Source: Anaerobacillus sp.
Lineage (GTDB): Bacteria > Bacillota > Bacilli > Bacillales_H > Anaerobacillaceae
Length of the DNA stretch: 6,936 bases
Direction: 5' to 3'
Assembly (NCBI GenBank): GCA_007120055.1
Contig: SKOL01000198.1
Span: forward strand, 1 to 6,936
Positions within the stretch are counted from its first letter, which is position 1; every line of letters starts with the position of its first letter. Made by a program: the position numbers and the translations under genes. The notes under the pieces were generated by a model. That model worked only from the letters and a program-made list of their open reading frames with translations. It made no database searches and had not been told where the DNA came from. Of this stretch, positions 1-5,110 are shown in pieces.

Positions 1-2
1 AT

Positions 3-89
3 AAAAAGGGAATATGTAAAGATAAAAAAGTAGATCTACCAAAGAAAAAAATTAATTTAAAAGATATCATTGATAAGTCAACTGAATGA
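3..89 (+). CDS. C-terminal end of an unidentified protein (partial, 5' end outside window)
   Basis: One plus-strand frame is open from the window edge to a TGA at 87-89 and encodes about 28 residues, Lys-rich, ending in a plausible C-terminus (KDIIDKSTE). The other two plus frames close early. A strong hairpin begins 17 bases after the stop, which fits a gene end. The fragment is too short for identification, and chance openness in AT-rich sequence cannot be excluded. Confidence 0.45.
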   Translation, partial: KKGICKDKKVDLPKKKINLKDIIDKSTE

Positions 90-105
90 AATCTGTAGAG
101 GAAAA

Positions 106-144
106 AAGGTGTCCCAAAAGTGTCAGCGACTTTTGGGACACCTT
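106..144. terminator. Bidirectional intrinsic terminator
   Basis: Perfect 16-bp inverted repeat (AAGGTGTCCCAAAAGT at 106-121, complement at 129-144) around a 7-base loop. On the minus strand the stem is followed by six T (bases 107-102). On the plus strand the tail is TTCTTT, weaker but usable. It sits between the plus-strand gene end at 89 and the end of the minus-strand block, as expected for a shared terminator of convergent genes. Confidence 0.8.
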
Positions 145-157
145 CTTTAGATTCTCC

Positions 158-289
158 CTATTTATTAAACGTTTTTCTCAGGAATGCTTTTTTATTTTTT
201 TTGTATAGACCAAGCACGTAATCATTTTGTTCATTTTTAGCGGAAGTTAATGCTTTCTTAAAGTATAAAAAATGACTTCTGACATTCAC
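158..289 (-). pseudogene. Possible remnant of a small or truncated gene
   Basis: A minus-strand frame ending in TAG at 160-158 reads as protein-like sequence (ALTSAKNEQNDYVLGLYKKN, then KKAFLRKTFNK). There is no ATG. The furthest credible start is a GTG near 289, which lacks a ribosome site and lies inside the terminator hairpin at 277-322. This suggests the C-terminal remnant of a decayed gene. It could equally be chance coding in AT-rich DNA. Otherwise the interval 145-276 shows no feature. Confidence 0.2.
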
Positions 290-322
290 CAATAAATAAT
301 AAAAATTTATTGGCTGTCAGAA
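267..322 (-). terminator. Intrinsic terminator of the minus-strand block
   Basis: Imperfect inverted repeat: TTCTGACA (277-284) pairs with TGTCAGAA (315-322) and CCAATAAAT (289-297) pairs with ATTTATTGG (305-313), leaving a small asymmetric internal loop and a 7-base apical loop. On the minus strand a run of six T (272-267) follows four bases after the stem. It lies 22 bases downstream of the stop codon of the 63-residue protein gene. Confidence 0.7.
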
Positions 323-344
323 ATCTTTGAGGTTATTTAATTTC

Positions 345-536
345 TTACTTTGATCGTTTTCTACCGCAACCACTACAACTACCATAGCTCTGCTTAGGAT
401 ATGGTCGAGGAAACTGTGGTCTTGGAGAAGACGTATACACTTTTGTTACTGGTTTTGTTTTCTTTACTGGATATGTTGGTGTTTTTTGAGTAGTGGAATA
501 GGTGCTTGAGTGGATTTTATTTTTACGAACTGGCAT
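345..536 (-). CDS. Small basic Pro/Ser/Thr/Tyr-rich protein, putative spore coat component
   Basis: 63 residues when started at the ATG at 536, which has a ribosome site (GGAG, bases 548-545) eight bases upstream. The in-frame ATG at 554 has none, so the shorter form is preferred. The protein contains no Asp or Glu and 15 Lys/Arg, with many Pro, Ser and Thr, five Tyr, and a C-terminal SCSGCGRKR segment with two Cys (54 and 57). It has no signal peptide or membrane segment. Low-complexity, basic, Tyr- and Cys-containing small proteins are common among spore coat proteins, so that role is inferred from composition and context only. It follows the JAMM peptidase gene by about 90 bases, with a sigma-K-like -10 box in the gap, and ends at a terminator. 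I do not recognise a named family. Confidence 0.65.
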   Translation of the reverse strand: MPVRKNKIHSSTYSTTQKTPTYPVKKTKPVTKVYTSSPRPQFPRPYPKQSYGSCSGCGRKRSK

Positions 537-567
537 ATCAATCACTCCAAACATTTATTTTACAATT

Positions 568-593
568 TATTATATGATGCTTTGTTTGGGGTG
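568..593 (-). promoter_or_regulatory. Possible sigma-K promoter of the 63-residue protein gene
   Basis: On the minus strand, CATATAATA (576-568) fits the sigma-K -10 consensus CATAnnnTA. A CAC lies upstream (593-591), but its AC is only 14 bases away rather than the 16 used elsewhere in this window. The box is 31 bases before the chosen ATG. Alternatively the gene is transcribed by read-through from the JAMM peptidase gene, because no terminator separates them. Confidence 0.4.
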
Positions 594-626
594 CTTCCAC
601 GAACAACCTGATTTATATATATATCT

Positions 627-1040
627 TTAAATAATGATAATCTTTAATGTGACGACCTTTTCACGGTTAATAATTTTATAAGCTCTAACATCAGGAGTTT
701 TACGTTTAAAAGACACGATAATATATGCTAAATTTGAATATGGATTATTTTTAATATCTGATCTAGAAGGATACGCTGATGTTGAAGGGTGTGAATGAAA
801 TATTCCAGTGATTATTTCGTTTTGTAGTTTTGCTCGATGGTAAACTCTTTCAATCGTTTGTTCTGAAATAGAGAAACGAAAATGACTTTTCAATGGATTT
901 TCTACTGGTCGTAACGTCACACCAGTATTTTCCAGACCTGAAATTAATCCACATGCTTCATAAGGGAGTTGTTGTTTACAGAAATGAATCATTTCATTAT
1001 AAACACCGTGTTTTATTGAATAGACATTATCAATAAGCAC
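627..1040 (-). CDS. JAMM/MPN-domain metallopeptidase (Mov34/PAD-1, M67-type)
   Basis: 137 residues, the usual size of a stand-alone prokaryotic JAB domain. The full JAMM zinc-site signature is present: Glu28 in PYEACG, then His82-Ser-His84, seven residues, Ser92, two residues, Asp95. The two His and the Asp bind zinc, Glu28 is the general base and Ser92 stabilises the oxyanion. Known family members cut isopeptide bonds or peptide bonds at the end of ubiquitin-like tails. The enzyme has no signal peptide and so acts in the cytoplasm, presumably of the mother cell. The GTG start overlaps the last base of the upstream coiled-coil gene's TAG stop and has its own AAGGA site in that gene's last codons, so translational coupling is likely. 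No ubiquitin-like, E1 or E2 gene is visible here. The coiled-coil neighbour or cross-linked coat proteins are therefore the natural substrate candidates (inference). The C-terminus is a short hydrophobic run (KIIII). Confidence 0.9.
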   Translation of the reverse strand: MLIDNVYSIKHGVYNEMIHFCKQQLPYEACGLISGLENTGVTLRPVENPLKSHFRFSISEQTIERVYHRAKLQNEIITGIFHSHPSTSAYPSRSDIKNNPYSNLAYIIVSFKRKTPDVRAYKIINREKVVTLKIIII

Positions 1041-3118
1041 TATTGATCCTTTTCTGATTGTTCTTTTGCATTTTTTAACATTTCAGGAAACTGCTTTGTT
1101 AACGAAAAGAACGAATCACTGGCAGGATTAAAATTAATAATCGGCTGTGTCCCTCGCTCAGGAATATTTCCTTTTGTTTGTTGTTTTAAGTTTCTATAAA
1201 ACCATGAATTATCTTTCACTCCATCAGATTTTGGATGGTTATATTGATGTTCATCCTTTATTTCTTCTTGTACATGATTAAGTTGATTTTCTTTTTGAAT
1301 GCTTTTTAATAAGTTAATAAGCAGCTCTTTATCTTGCAAGAATTCTTTCTTTTGATCTCTTAAATGCAACAATTCTATATTATTTTTTTCAATTTGGTTT
1401 TCTAATTGATATTTTTCTTTTTTGATTTCTTTTAAATTACTTCTAATTTCAACTATTGTATTCTTTAACTCTTGTATTTCGGAATTATTTTGATTAATAG
1501 TTGCTTCATATTTAGAAATTTTCTTATCAAATGTTACATTATTATTCTCTAACTCTTTAACTTGTTTTACAAATCCTTTATTTTGACTAATTAATTGCTC
1601 CTTTTCTTCGTTATTCTTTTTCATTGCTTCTTCTAATCTATTATACTTTTGGTTATGACTATCTAAAAGCGATTGTAATTTTGTGTTTTCTTTTATCTTT
1701 TCTTGTAATTTATTTTGGACGTCTTTTAACTCTTGCTTTCCTTTTGAAGTTTCACCATCTCTAACTTTACGTTCTTCTAAATTCTTCTTCTGCTCGTCAT
1801 TCAATTGTACTAGTTTACTATTTTCTTTTTTGAGCTTTTCGAATTTCAATGTAGCTTCATTCACCTTCACTTTTTCTTGCTCTAATAACTCTTTTAATTT
1901 TTCATTCCCTTTTTTAACTTCCTCTAATTCTCTAATTATTCCTAATTGATCTGAGTCAATTTTTTCAATAAATTCATTTATTTCTCGCTCTAATTCTTTA
2001 TTGGCGGTTTCATATGTTTCTAACTGCTGCATAAACGTTCTTTTTTCTGTTCGTAAATTTTCCAGTTCCTCTTTCATTAATTCTTTTTCCTGTTCTAGTT
2101 GTTTCTTTTCACGTGAAATTTCATTTAAGCCAGCCAATTTCTCATTAAAAGTAGTTTGCAACTTTTGTTTTTCTTTTTTATGCTTTTCAAGATCCTGTTT
2201 TAATGATACATTTTCCTTCTCGAGACTAACAAACTTTTGTTTACTATCTTGTATTTTCGATTCAGCTTTTTCAATCGTACTCTGTAGTCTTCCTTCTAGT
2301 GCTTGTATTCGTGTTTTTTTATTCTCAAGCTGATCAACTAAATTAGCATTTTTGTCAGTATAGCCTTTAAGTTCAGCATCTAACCTCTTCACTACATTTT
2401 TCTGCTCTTTTAAATTAACAAGCATTTCTTCTTTTTCATTTCTTAACATCTCAAGCTCTTCTATCAACTTAACTTGGTCTTGATTAATATTACCTTTTAC
2501 TGCTATTAATTCTTTTTCAAGTAATTCTGAAGATTTTATTACTTCCTTATACACGTTTTCTAATGCACTATACCTTTCCTCAAGTGCAGCAAATGTTTGC
2601 ATGAGCTCGGTTTTCTCAAGGGATACTTGCTCTACTTCAACTGTTTTCTCTTCTTTCACTGCTCTTACTTCGTCTAACAATTGCTGCTGATCTTGTAATC
2701 TTGCTTCTAATTCTTGTTTGTCACTTAATAGATGTTCATTTTCTTTAAGTAATAACTTTTCATTTTCAACATATTTGTCAATTTGTGCAAGTAATTCTTC
2801 TTTCATCGATAATTTCTCAGACTCAAAATGCTCCAACTCTAGGTGTAAAGATGAGTTTTCAGAAGCTACTTTTTCAAAATGTTGATAAAAATCATTTTTT
2901 TCGTGGAGCAATTCTCGATTCTTTTCTGTCAACTCATTGACTATATAGTTTTGTTCTTGCAGTAATGCTTGTAGCTCATTTTTTTCTTTTTTTAACTTGT
3001 TTACAATTTCATCATTTTTTTCTTGATTAATTTTAAATCGTGCAAGCTCCGATTTAAAATGAATTAGCTTTTGCTTTAATTGAATATTGTTTAAATCATT
3101 TCGAGATTGTTGACTCAT
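1040..3118 (-). CDS. Long coiled-coil structural protein, putative spore-surface scaffold
   Basis: 692 residues from the ATG at 3118; an AAGGAGG site lies eight bases upstream. The adjoining in-frame GTG at 3121 would be only five bases away and adds one residue. Residues ~12 to ~615 are almost continuous heptad-like sequence rich in Glu, Lys, Gln, Asn and Leu, with no Cys and very few Pro or Gly. If one uninterrupted helix, the rod would be on the order of 90 nm. The tail (~622-692) differs: it holds the only Trp (639), several Pro and Gly, and a Phe-rich stretch (INFNPASDSFFSLTKQFPEM), suggesting a binding or anchoring segment. An internal repeat is visible: INQDQVKLIEELE (from ~211) resembles IDSDQLGIIRELE (from ~387). 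It has no signal peptide. It is first in an operon with the JAMM peptidase under a sigma-K-like promoter. Coiled coils attract spurious SMC/myosin matches, and no ATPase or hinge domain is present, so it is not an SMC protein. The function is inferred. Confidence 0.85.
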   Translation of the reverse strand: MSQQSRNDLNNIQLKQKLIHFKSELARFKINQEKNDEIVNKLKKEKNELQALLQEQNYIVNELTEKNRELLHEKNDFYQHFEKVASENSSLHLELEHFESEKLSMKEELLAQIDKYVENEKLLLKENEHLLSDKQELEARLQDQQQLLDEVRAVKEEKTVEVEQVSLEKTELMQTFAALEERYSALENVYKEVIKSSELLEKELIAVKGNINQDQVKLIEELEMLRNEKEEMLVNLKEQKNVVKRLDAELKGYTDKNANLVDQLENKKTRIQALEGRLQSTIEKAESKIQDSKQKFVSLEKENVSLKQDLEKHKKEKQKLQTTFNEKLAGLNEISREKKQLEQEKELMKEELENLRTEKRTFMQQLETYETANKELEREINEFIEKIDSDQLGIIRELEEVKKGNEKLKELLEQEKVKVNEATLKFEKLKKENSKLVQLNDEQKKNLEERKVRDGETSKGKQELKDVQNKLQEKIKENTKLQSLLDSHNQKYNRLEEAMKKNNEEKEQLISQNKGFVKQVKELENNNVTFDKKISKYEATINQNNSEIQELKNTIVEIRSNLKEIKKEKYQLENQIEKNNIELLHLRDQKKEFLQDKELLINLLKSIQKENQLNHVQEEIKDEHQYNHPKSDGVKDNSWFYRNLKQQTKGNIPERGTQPIINFNPASDSFFSLTKQFPEMLKNAKEQSEKDQ

Positions 3119-3126
3119 CACAAAAA

Positions 3127-3133
3127 CCTCCTT
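3127..3133 (-). promoter_or_regulatory. Ribosome binding site deciding the start of the coiled-coil gene
   Basis: On the minus strand AAGGAGG is followed by TTTTTGTGATG. The spacing is eight bases to the ATG at 3118 and five to the GTG at 3121. The longer spacing is the usual optimum, so ATG is preferred. The difference is a single residue. Confidence 0.8.
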
Positions 3134-3219
3134 ATTACATTTGATAAACTTTTTTAAAAATTCCCCCTACAGTACGGACTTTATTAATATATATATACGC
3201 AAATGCCTAACTTACATTC

Positions 3220-3237
3220 CATATCTATTAAGATATG
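3220..3237. repeat. 18-bp palindrome overlapping the sigma-K -10 box
   Basis: CATATCT (3220-3226), ATTA, AGATATG (3231-3237) is a perfect 7-bp inverted repeat in the divergent intergenic region. Its right arm is the minus-strand -10 element. It may be an operator for a dimeric regulator. It may instead be a by-product of AT-rich sequence, so the role is unproven. Confidence 0.45.
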
Positions 3238-3255
3238 ATGATTTTATGATTTTGT
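3229..3255 (-). promoter_or_regulatory. Sigma-K-type promoter of the coiled-coil/JAMM operon
   Basis: On the minus strand AC (3255-3254), exactly 16 bases, then CATATCTTA (3237-3229) matches the sigma-K pattern AC-N16-CATAnnnTA. It predicts a start near 3222 and a leader of about 100 bases. The -10 box is one arm of an 18-bp palindrome (3220-3237). Confidence 0.65.
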
Positions 3256-3329
3256 TACCTTATAATGAATTTCATAATTCAATATTATCTTACTTAACAA
3301 ACATTAGCCCAAAAATAAATTATATACAC

Positions 3330-3356
3330 ACACATCCATCCAATTTTCATAGGATA
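3330..3356 (+). promoter_or_regulatory. Sigma-K-type promoter of cysteine-rich paralog 1
   Basis: AC (3330-3331), exactly 16 bases, CATAGGATA (3348-3356). This fits the sigma-K consensus and places the transcript start near 3363, about 40 bases before the TTG start at 3402. It diverges from the minus-strand sigma-K-type promoter about 75 bases away. Confidence 0.7.
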
Positions 3357-3358
3357 CA

Positions 3359-3374
3359 TTGGTAGCTATACCAA
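3359..3374 (+). promoter_or_regulatory. Inverted repeat at the 5' end of the paralog 1 leader
   Basis: TTGGTA (3359-3364), GCTA, TACCAA (3369-3374) is a perfect 6-bp inverted repeat at or next to the predicted transcript start. If transcribed it would form a 5'-terminal hairpin, a known way to stabilise mRNA. A near copy of the element occurs at 5900-5913 without a following paralog. Confidence 0.4.
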
Positions 3375-3387
3375 CAACTTCAAGTGG

Positions 3388-3395
3388 AAAGGATG
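3388..3395 (+). promoter_or_regulatory. Ribosome binding site deciding the TTG start of paralog 1
   Basis: AAAGGATG is followed after six bases by TTG at 3402. The same AAAGGATG precedes the TTG of paralog 2 by seven bases. The in-frame GTG at 3384 has no site, and the ATG at 3393 lies inside this one, so both are poor starts. Confidence 0.75.
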
Positions 3396-3401
3396 ATTAA
3401 G

Positions 3402-4130
3402 TTGGATATTAATTCAATTCAAGGTCGTCAAGAGACACTTTGTATTAAAGTTCCTAAAGTGTACGACTGGGTAACTCGCCAAGTTGACGTACCTGTACAA
3501 AGCTTCACGGGAGATACAGGTTTACAATTATTAGACTTTGAAGCCCCAAATGGTAATAATGAGGTACTTGATCCTTGTGAATATTTAGCTGATGGCGGCG
3601 CATTAACTGTAGAATGTATTATTACTGATGCAGACGGTAATCCTGTTGACCCATTAGCTCCGCACTCAATATTATGTACTGAAATTCCACAAATTGGTGG
3701 TCGCCAACAAGCCAATTTCACATTACCTGATGGTGAAACAATTACACTACAAAAAGTAAAAGTATTGAAAAAAGGGCATTTCGTCGTCCGCGTTTCAAAC
3801 GCATTAGGCAATTATGTAACATCTCAACCGCAACCGTTTGCTGTTGCAGAGAAATTTTATCTATGTGCTCCAGAAGGAACTTTTCTACAATGTGAAATTA
3901 CAGATTTTGAGTGTGAGGCTAACATCATTTGTGGTAAAGATGCAGACAAAAACCCTGAATTCCGTCAAATTGATGTTTCCATCAATATGTGCCAAAATGT
4001 TCAAATGGAAGCAACTGTAAAACTAGAGATTACTGCTGACTTCTGTCATCCGAGACCAGAAATTCCATTTGACTGTCCGCCGTTAAGTTTTCCACCTCAA
4101 TGTCCAGAGATTTTCCCTGGAAATAATTAA
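3402..4130 (+). CDS. Cysteine-rich KVYDWVTRQ-family protein, paralog 1 (putative spore coat/exosporium protein)
   Basis: 242 residues from the TTG at 3402. This start places the first Cys at residue 14, exactly as in the three other copies. Upstream in-frame GTG (3384) and ATG (3393) codons lack proper ribosome sites. There are 12 Cys (14, 59, 72, 92, 155, 164, 171, 177, 197, 215, 225, 234), all conserved in copies 2 and 3. Order: N-terminal signature CIKVPKVYDWVTRQVDVPVQ; a variable stretch (~41-58); CIITDADGNPVDPL; a well-conserved centre (GETITLQKVKVLKKGHFVVR); a Cys-dense region from 155; and a Pro/Cys tail (PFDCPPLSFPPQC). It has no signal peptide and looks beta-rich. The likely role is a disulfide-linked building block of the spore surface, inferred from the Cys content, sigma-K-type promoter and multicopy array. 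It is transcribed alone, with its own promoter and terminator. I cannot assign a named family; it does not look like the CotY/CotZ/ExsY group, nor confidently like Ena appendage proteins. Confidence 0.85.
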   Translation: MDINSIQGRQETLCIKVPKVYDWVTRQVDVPVQSFTGDTGLQLLDFEAPNGNNEVLDPCEYLADGGALTVECIITDADGNPVDPLAPHSILCTEIPQIGGRQQANFTLPDGETITLQKVKVLKKGHFVVRVSNALGNYVTSQPQPFAVAEKFYLCAPEGTFLQCEITDFECEANIICGKDADKNPEFRQIDVSINMCQNVQMEATVKLEITADFCHPRPEIPFDCPPLSFPPQCPEIFPGNN

Positions 4131-4176
4131 AGAAAAAAGAGAAGGCTCTCCTTCTCTTTTTTCTTTATCTTTTTTT
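4128..4176 (+). terminator. Strong intrinsic terminator after paralog 1
   Basis: Perfect 18-bp inverted repeat (TAAAGAAAAAAGAGAAGG at 4128-4145, complement at 4150-4167) around a CTCT loop, followed by TCTTTTTTT. The left arm includes the TAA stop codon itself. The A/T symmetry means it could also work on the other strand. Confidence 0.9.
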
Positions 4177-4192
4177 ATCAAACTAGACTAGC

Positions 4193-4219
4193 ACACATAA
4201 AAGTTTGCCACATACTATA
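4193..4219 (+). promoter_or_regulatory. Sigma-K-type promoter of cysteine-rich paralog 2
   Basis: AC (4193-4194), exactly 16 bases, CATACTATA (4211-4219). The -35 region lies in TAGACTAGCACACA, which matches the equivalent region of paralog 3 at 13 of 14 bases. The predicted start is about 35 bases before the TTG. Confidence 0.75.
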
Positions 4220-4243
4220 AAACTGATCACAATAATTTATTAG

Positions 4244-4251
4244 AAAGGATG
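4244..4251 (+). promoter_or_regulatory. Ribosome binding site for the TTG start of paralog 2
   Basis: AAAGGATG, seven bases before the TTG at 4259. It is the same octamer as in paralog 1. No ATG or GTG in frame is better placed. Confidence 0.75.
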
Positions 4252-4258
4252 AATTGCC

Positions 4259-4978
4259 TTGCAAGAAAAATCAATTCACGGTTCTCAAGAAACTCTTTGT
4301 ATTAAAGTTCCTAAAGTTTACGATTGGGTCACTCGTCAAGTAGATGTTCCGGTCCAAAGTTTTACAGGTGATGCTGGACTAGACATTCTTGATTTTGATG
4401 GTCCTACTCCTAATGGTGTCGACCCTTGTGCTGAATTAGCAGGAGGTGGTGCTATTACAGCTGAATGTATTATTACAGATGCAGATGGAAATCCAGTTGA
4501 TCCATTAGCACCTCATTCTATTTTGTGTACTGAAATTCCGCAAATTGGTGGCCGCCAAAAAGTGAATTTTACATTACCTGATGGTGAGACAATTACACTA
4601 CAAAAAGTAAAAGTATTGAAAAAAGGACATTTTATTGTTCGAGTCTCAAATGCTCGTGGTGAATATTTGACATCTCAACCACAACCGTTTGCTGTTGCAG
4701 AGAAATTTTATCTATGCGCTCCGGAAGGAACTTTCCTACAATGTGAAATCACAGAATTTGAATGTGATGCTAACATCATTTGTGGTAAAGATGCAGACAA
4801 AAATCCTGAGTTTCGTCAAATCGACGTTTCAATTAATATGTGCCAAAACGTTCAAATGGAGGCAACTGTTAAACTAGAAATTACTGCCGATTTCTGTCAT
4901 CCAAGACCAGAAATTCCATTTGATTGCCCACCACTAAGTTTCCCACCACAATGTCCTGATGTTTTTCCTGGTAATTAA
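4259..4978 (+). CDS. Cysteine-rich KVYDWVTRQ-family protein, paralog 2 (putative spore coat/exosporium protein)
   Basis: 239 residues from a TTG start. It is the closest relative of paralog 1: over the last ~100 residues I count only a handful of substitutions, mostly conservative (Asp/Glu, Ile/Val). The extreme N-terminus (2-13) and the stretch ~41-58 differ clearly and carry a three-residue length difference. All 12 Cys are kept (14, 57, 70, 90, 153, 162, 169, 175, 195, 213, 223, 232). Long DNA runs are nearly identical to copy 1, for example around 4570-4632 and 4678-4745, indicating recent duplication or gene conversion. It is monocistronic, with its own sigma-K-type promoter and a hairpin terminator. 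The function is inferred as for copy 1: a cytoplasmically made, disulfide-forming structural protein of the spore surface. TTG initiation may lower its yield relative to ATG-started copy 3. Confidence 0.87.
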   Translation: MQEKSIHGSQETLCIKVPKVYDWVTRQVDVPVQSFTGDAGLDILDFDGPTPNGVDPCAELAGGGAITAECIITDADGNPVDPLAPHSILCTEIPQIGGRQKVNFTLPDGETITLQKVKVLKKGHFIVRVSNARGEYLTSQPQPFAVAEKFYLCAPEGTFLQCEITEFECDANIICGKDADKNPEFRQIDVSINMCQNVQMEATVKLEITADFCHPRPEIPFDCPPLSFPPQCPDVFPGN

Positions 4979-5000
4979 TATAATTAATATTGATTTTGTC

Positions 5001-5036
5001 CAAAAAAGAAGGTAAATTCCTTCTTTTTTGTTTTTT
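5001..5036 (+). terminator. Intrinsic terminator after paralog 2
   Basis: Perfect 12-bp stem (CAAAAAAGAAGG at 5001-5012, complement at 5019-5030), six-base loop TAAATT, then six T (5031-5036). It lies 22 bases after the stop. Confidence 0.88.
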
Positions 5037-5048
5037 AAATAGACTGGC

Positions 5049-5075
5049 ACACAAATTCATGAAGTACATAATATA
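5049..5075 (+). promoter_or_regulatory. Sigma-K-type promoter of cysteine-rich paralog 3
   Basis: AC (5049-5050), exactly 16 bases, CATAATATA (5067-5075). The -35 region is in TAGACTGGCACACA, nearly identical to that of paralog 2. The predicted start is near 5082, about 30 bases before the ATG. Confidence 0.75.
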
Positions 5076-5097
5076 TGATCAAATAATACATTTAAAA

Positions 5098-5107
5098 AGA
5101 GGTGATC
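5098..5107 (+). promoter_or_regulatory. Ribosome binding site deciding the ATG start of paralog 3
   Basis: AGAGGTGATC closely matches the anti-Shine-Dalgarno complement of Bacillus 16S rRNA, and its GAGG core ends eight bases before the ATG at 5111. The in-frame GTG at 5102 lies inside the site and cannot be the main start. Confidence 0.85.
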
Positions 5108-5110
5108 AAA

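Noticed and set aside
613..625. Short AT alternation just after the JAMM gene stop
   Set aside because: It is simple low-complexity sequence in an AT-rich intergenic region, without a stem and T-tract arrangement.
1683..2333. Two plus-strand frames rich in Phe, Ser and Cys opposite the coiled-coil gene
   Set aside because: They are antisense shadows: Glu, Lys and Leu codons of the coiled coil read backwards give Phe, Ser and Leu. No ribosome sites are present.
1040..3118. SMC, Rad50 or tape-measure-like identity for the long coiled-coil protein
   Set aside because: No Walker A or B motifs, zinc hook, hinge or phage neighbours are visible. Similarity to such proteins would reflect heptad composition only.
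3141..3365. Plus-strand frame of 74 codons containing an HTHP string reminiscent of a JAMM motif
   Set aside because: It has no ribosome site, starts with TTG, and spans both divergent sigma-K-type promoters. The Ser and Asp of a JAMM site are missing after HTHP, so the string is taken as chance.
3428..3811. Minus-strand frame opposite paralog 1, and similar shadow frames opposite or within paralogs 2 and 3 and the 161-residue gene
   Set aside because: They overlap clearly conserved genes, lack their own signals, and recur at matching positions only because the genes are paralogs.
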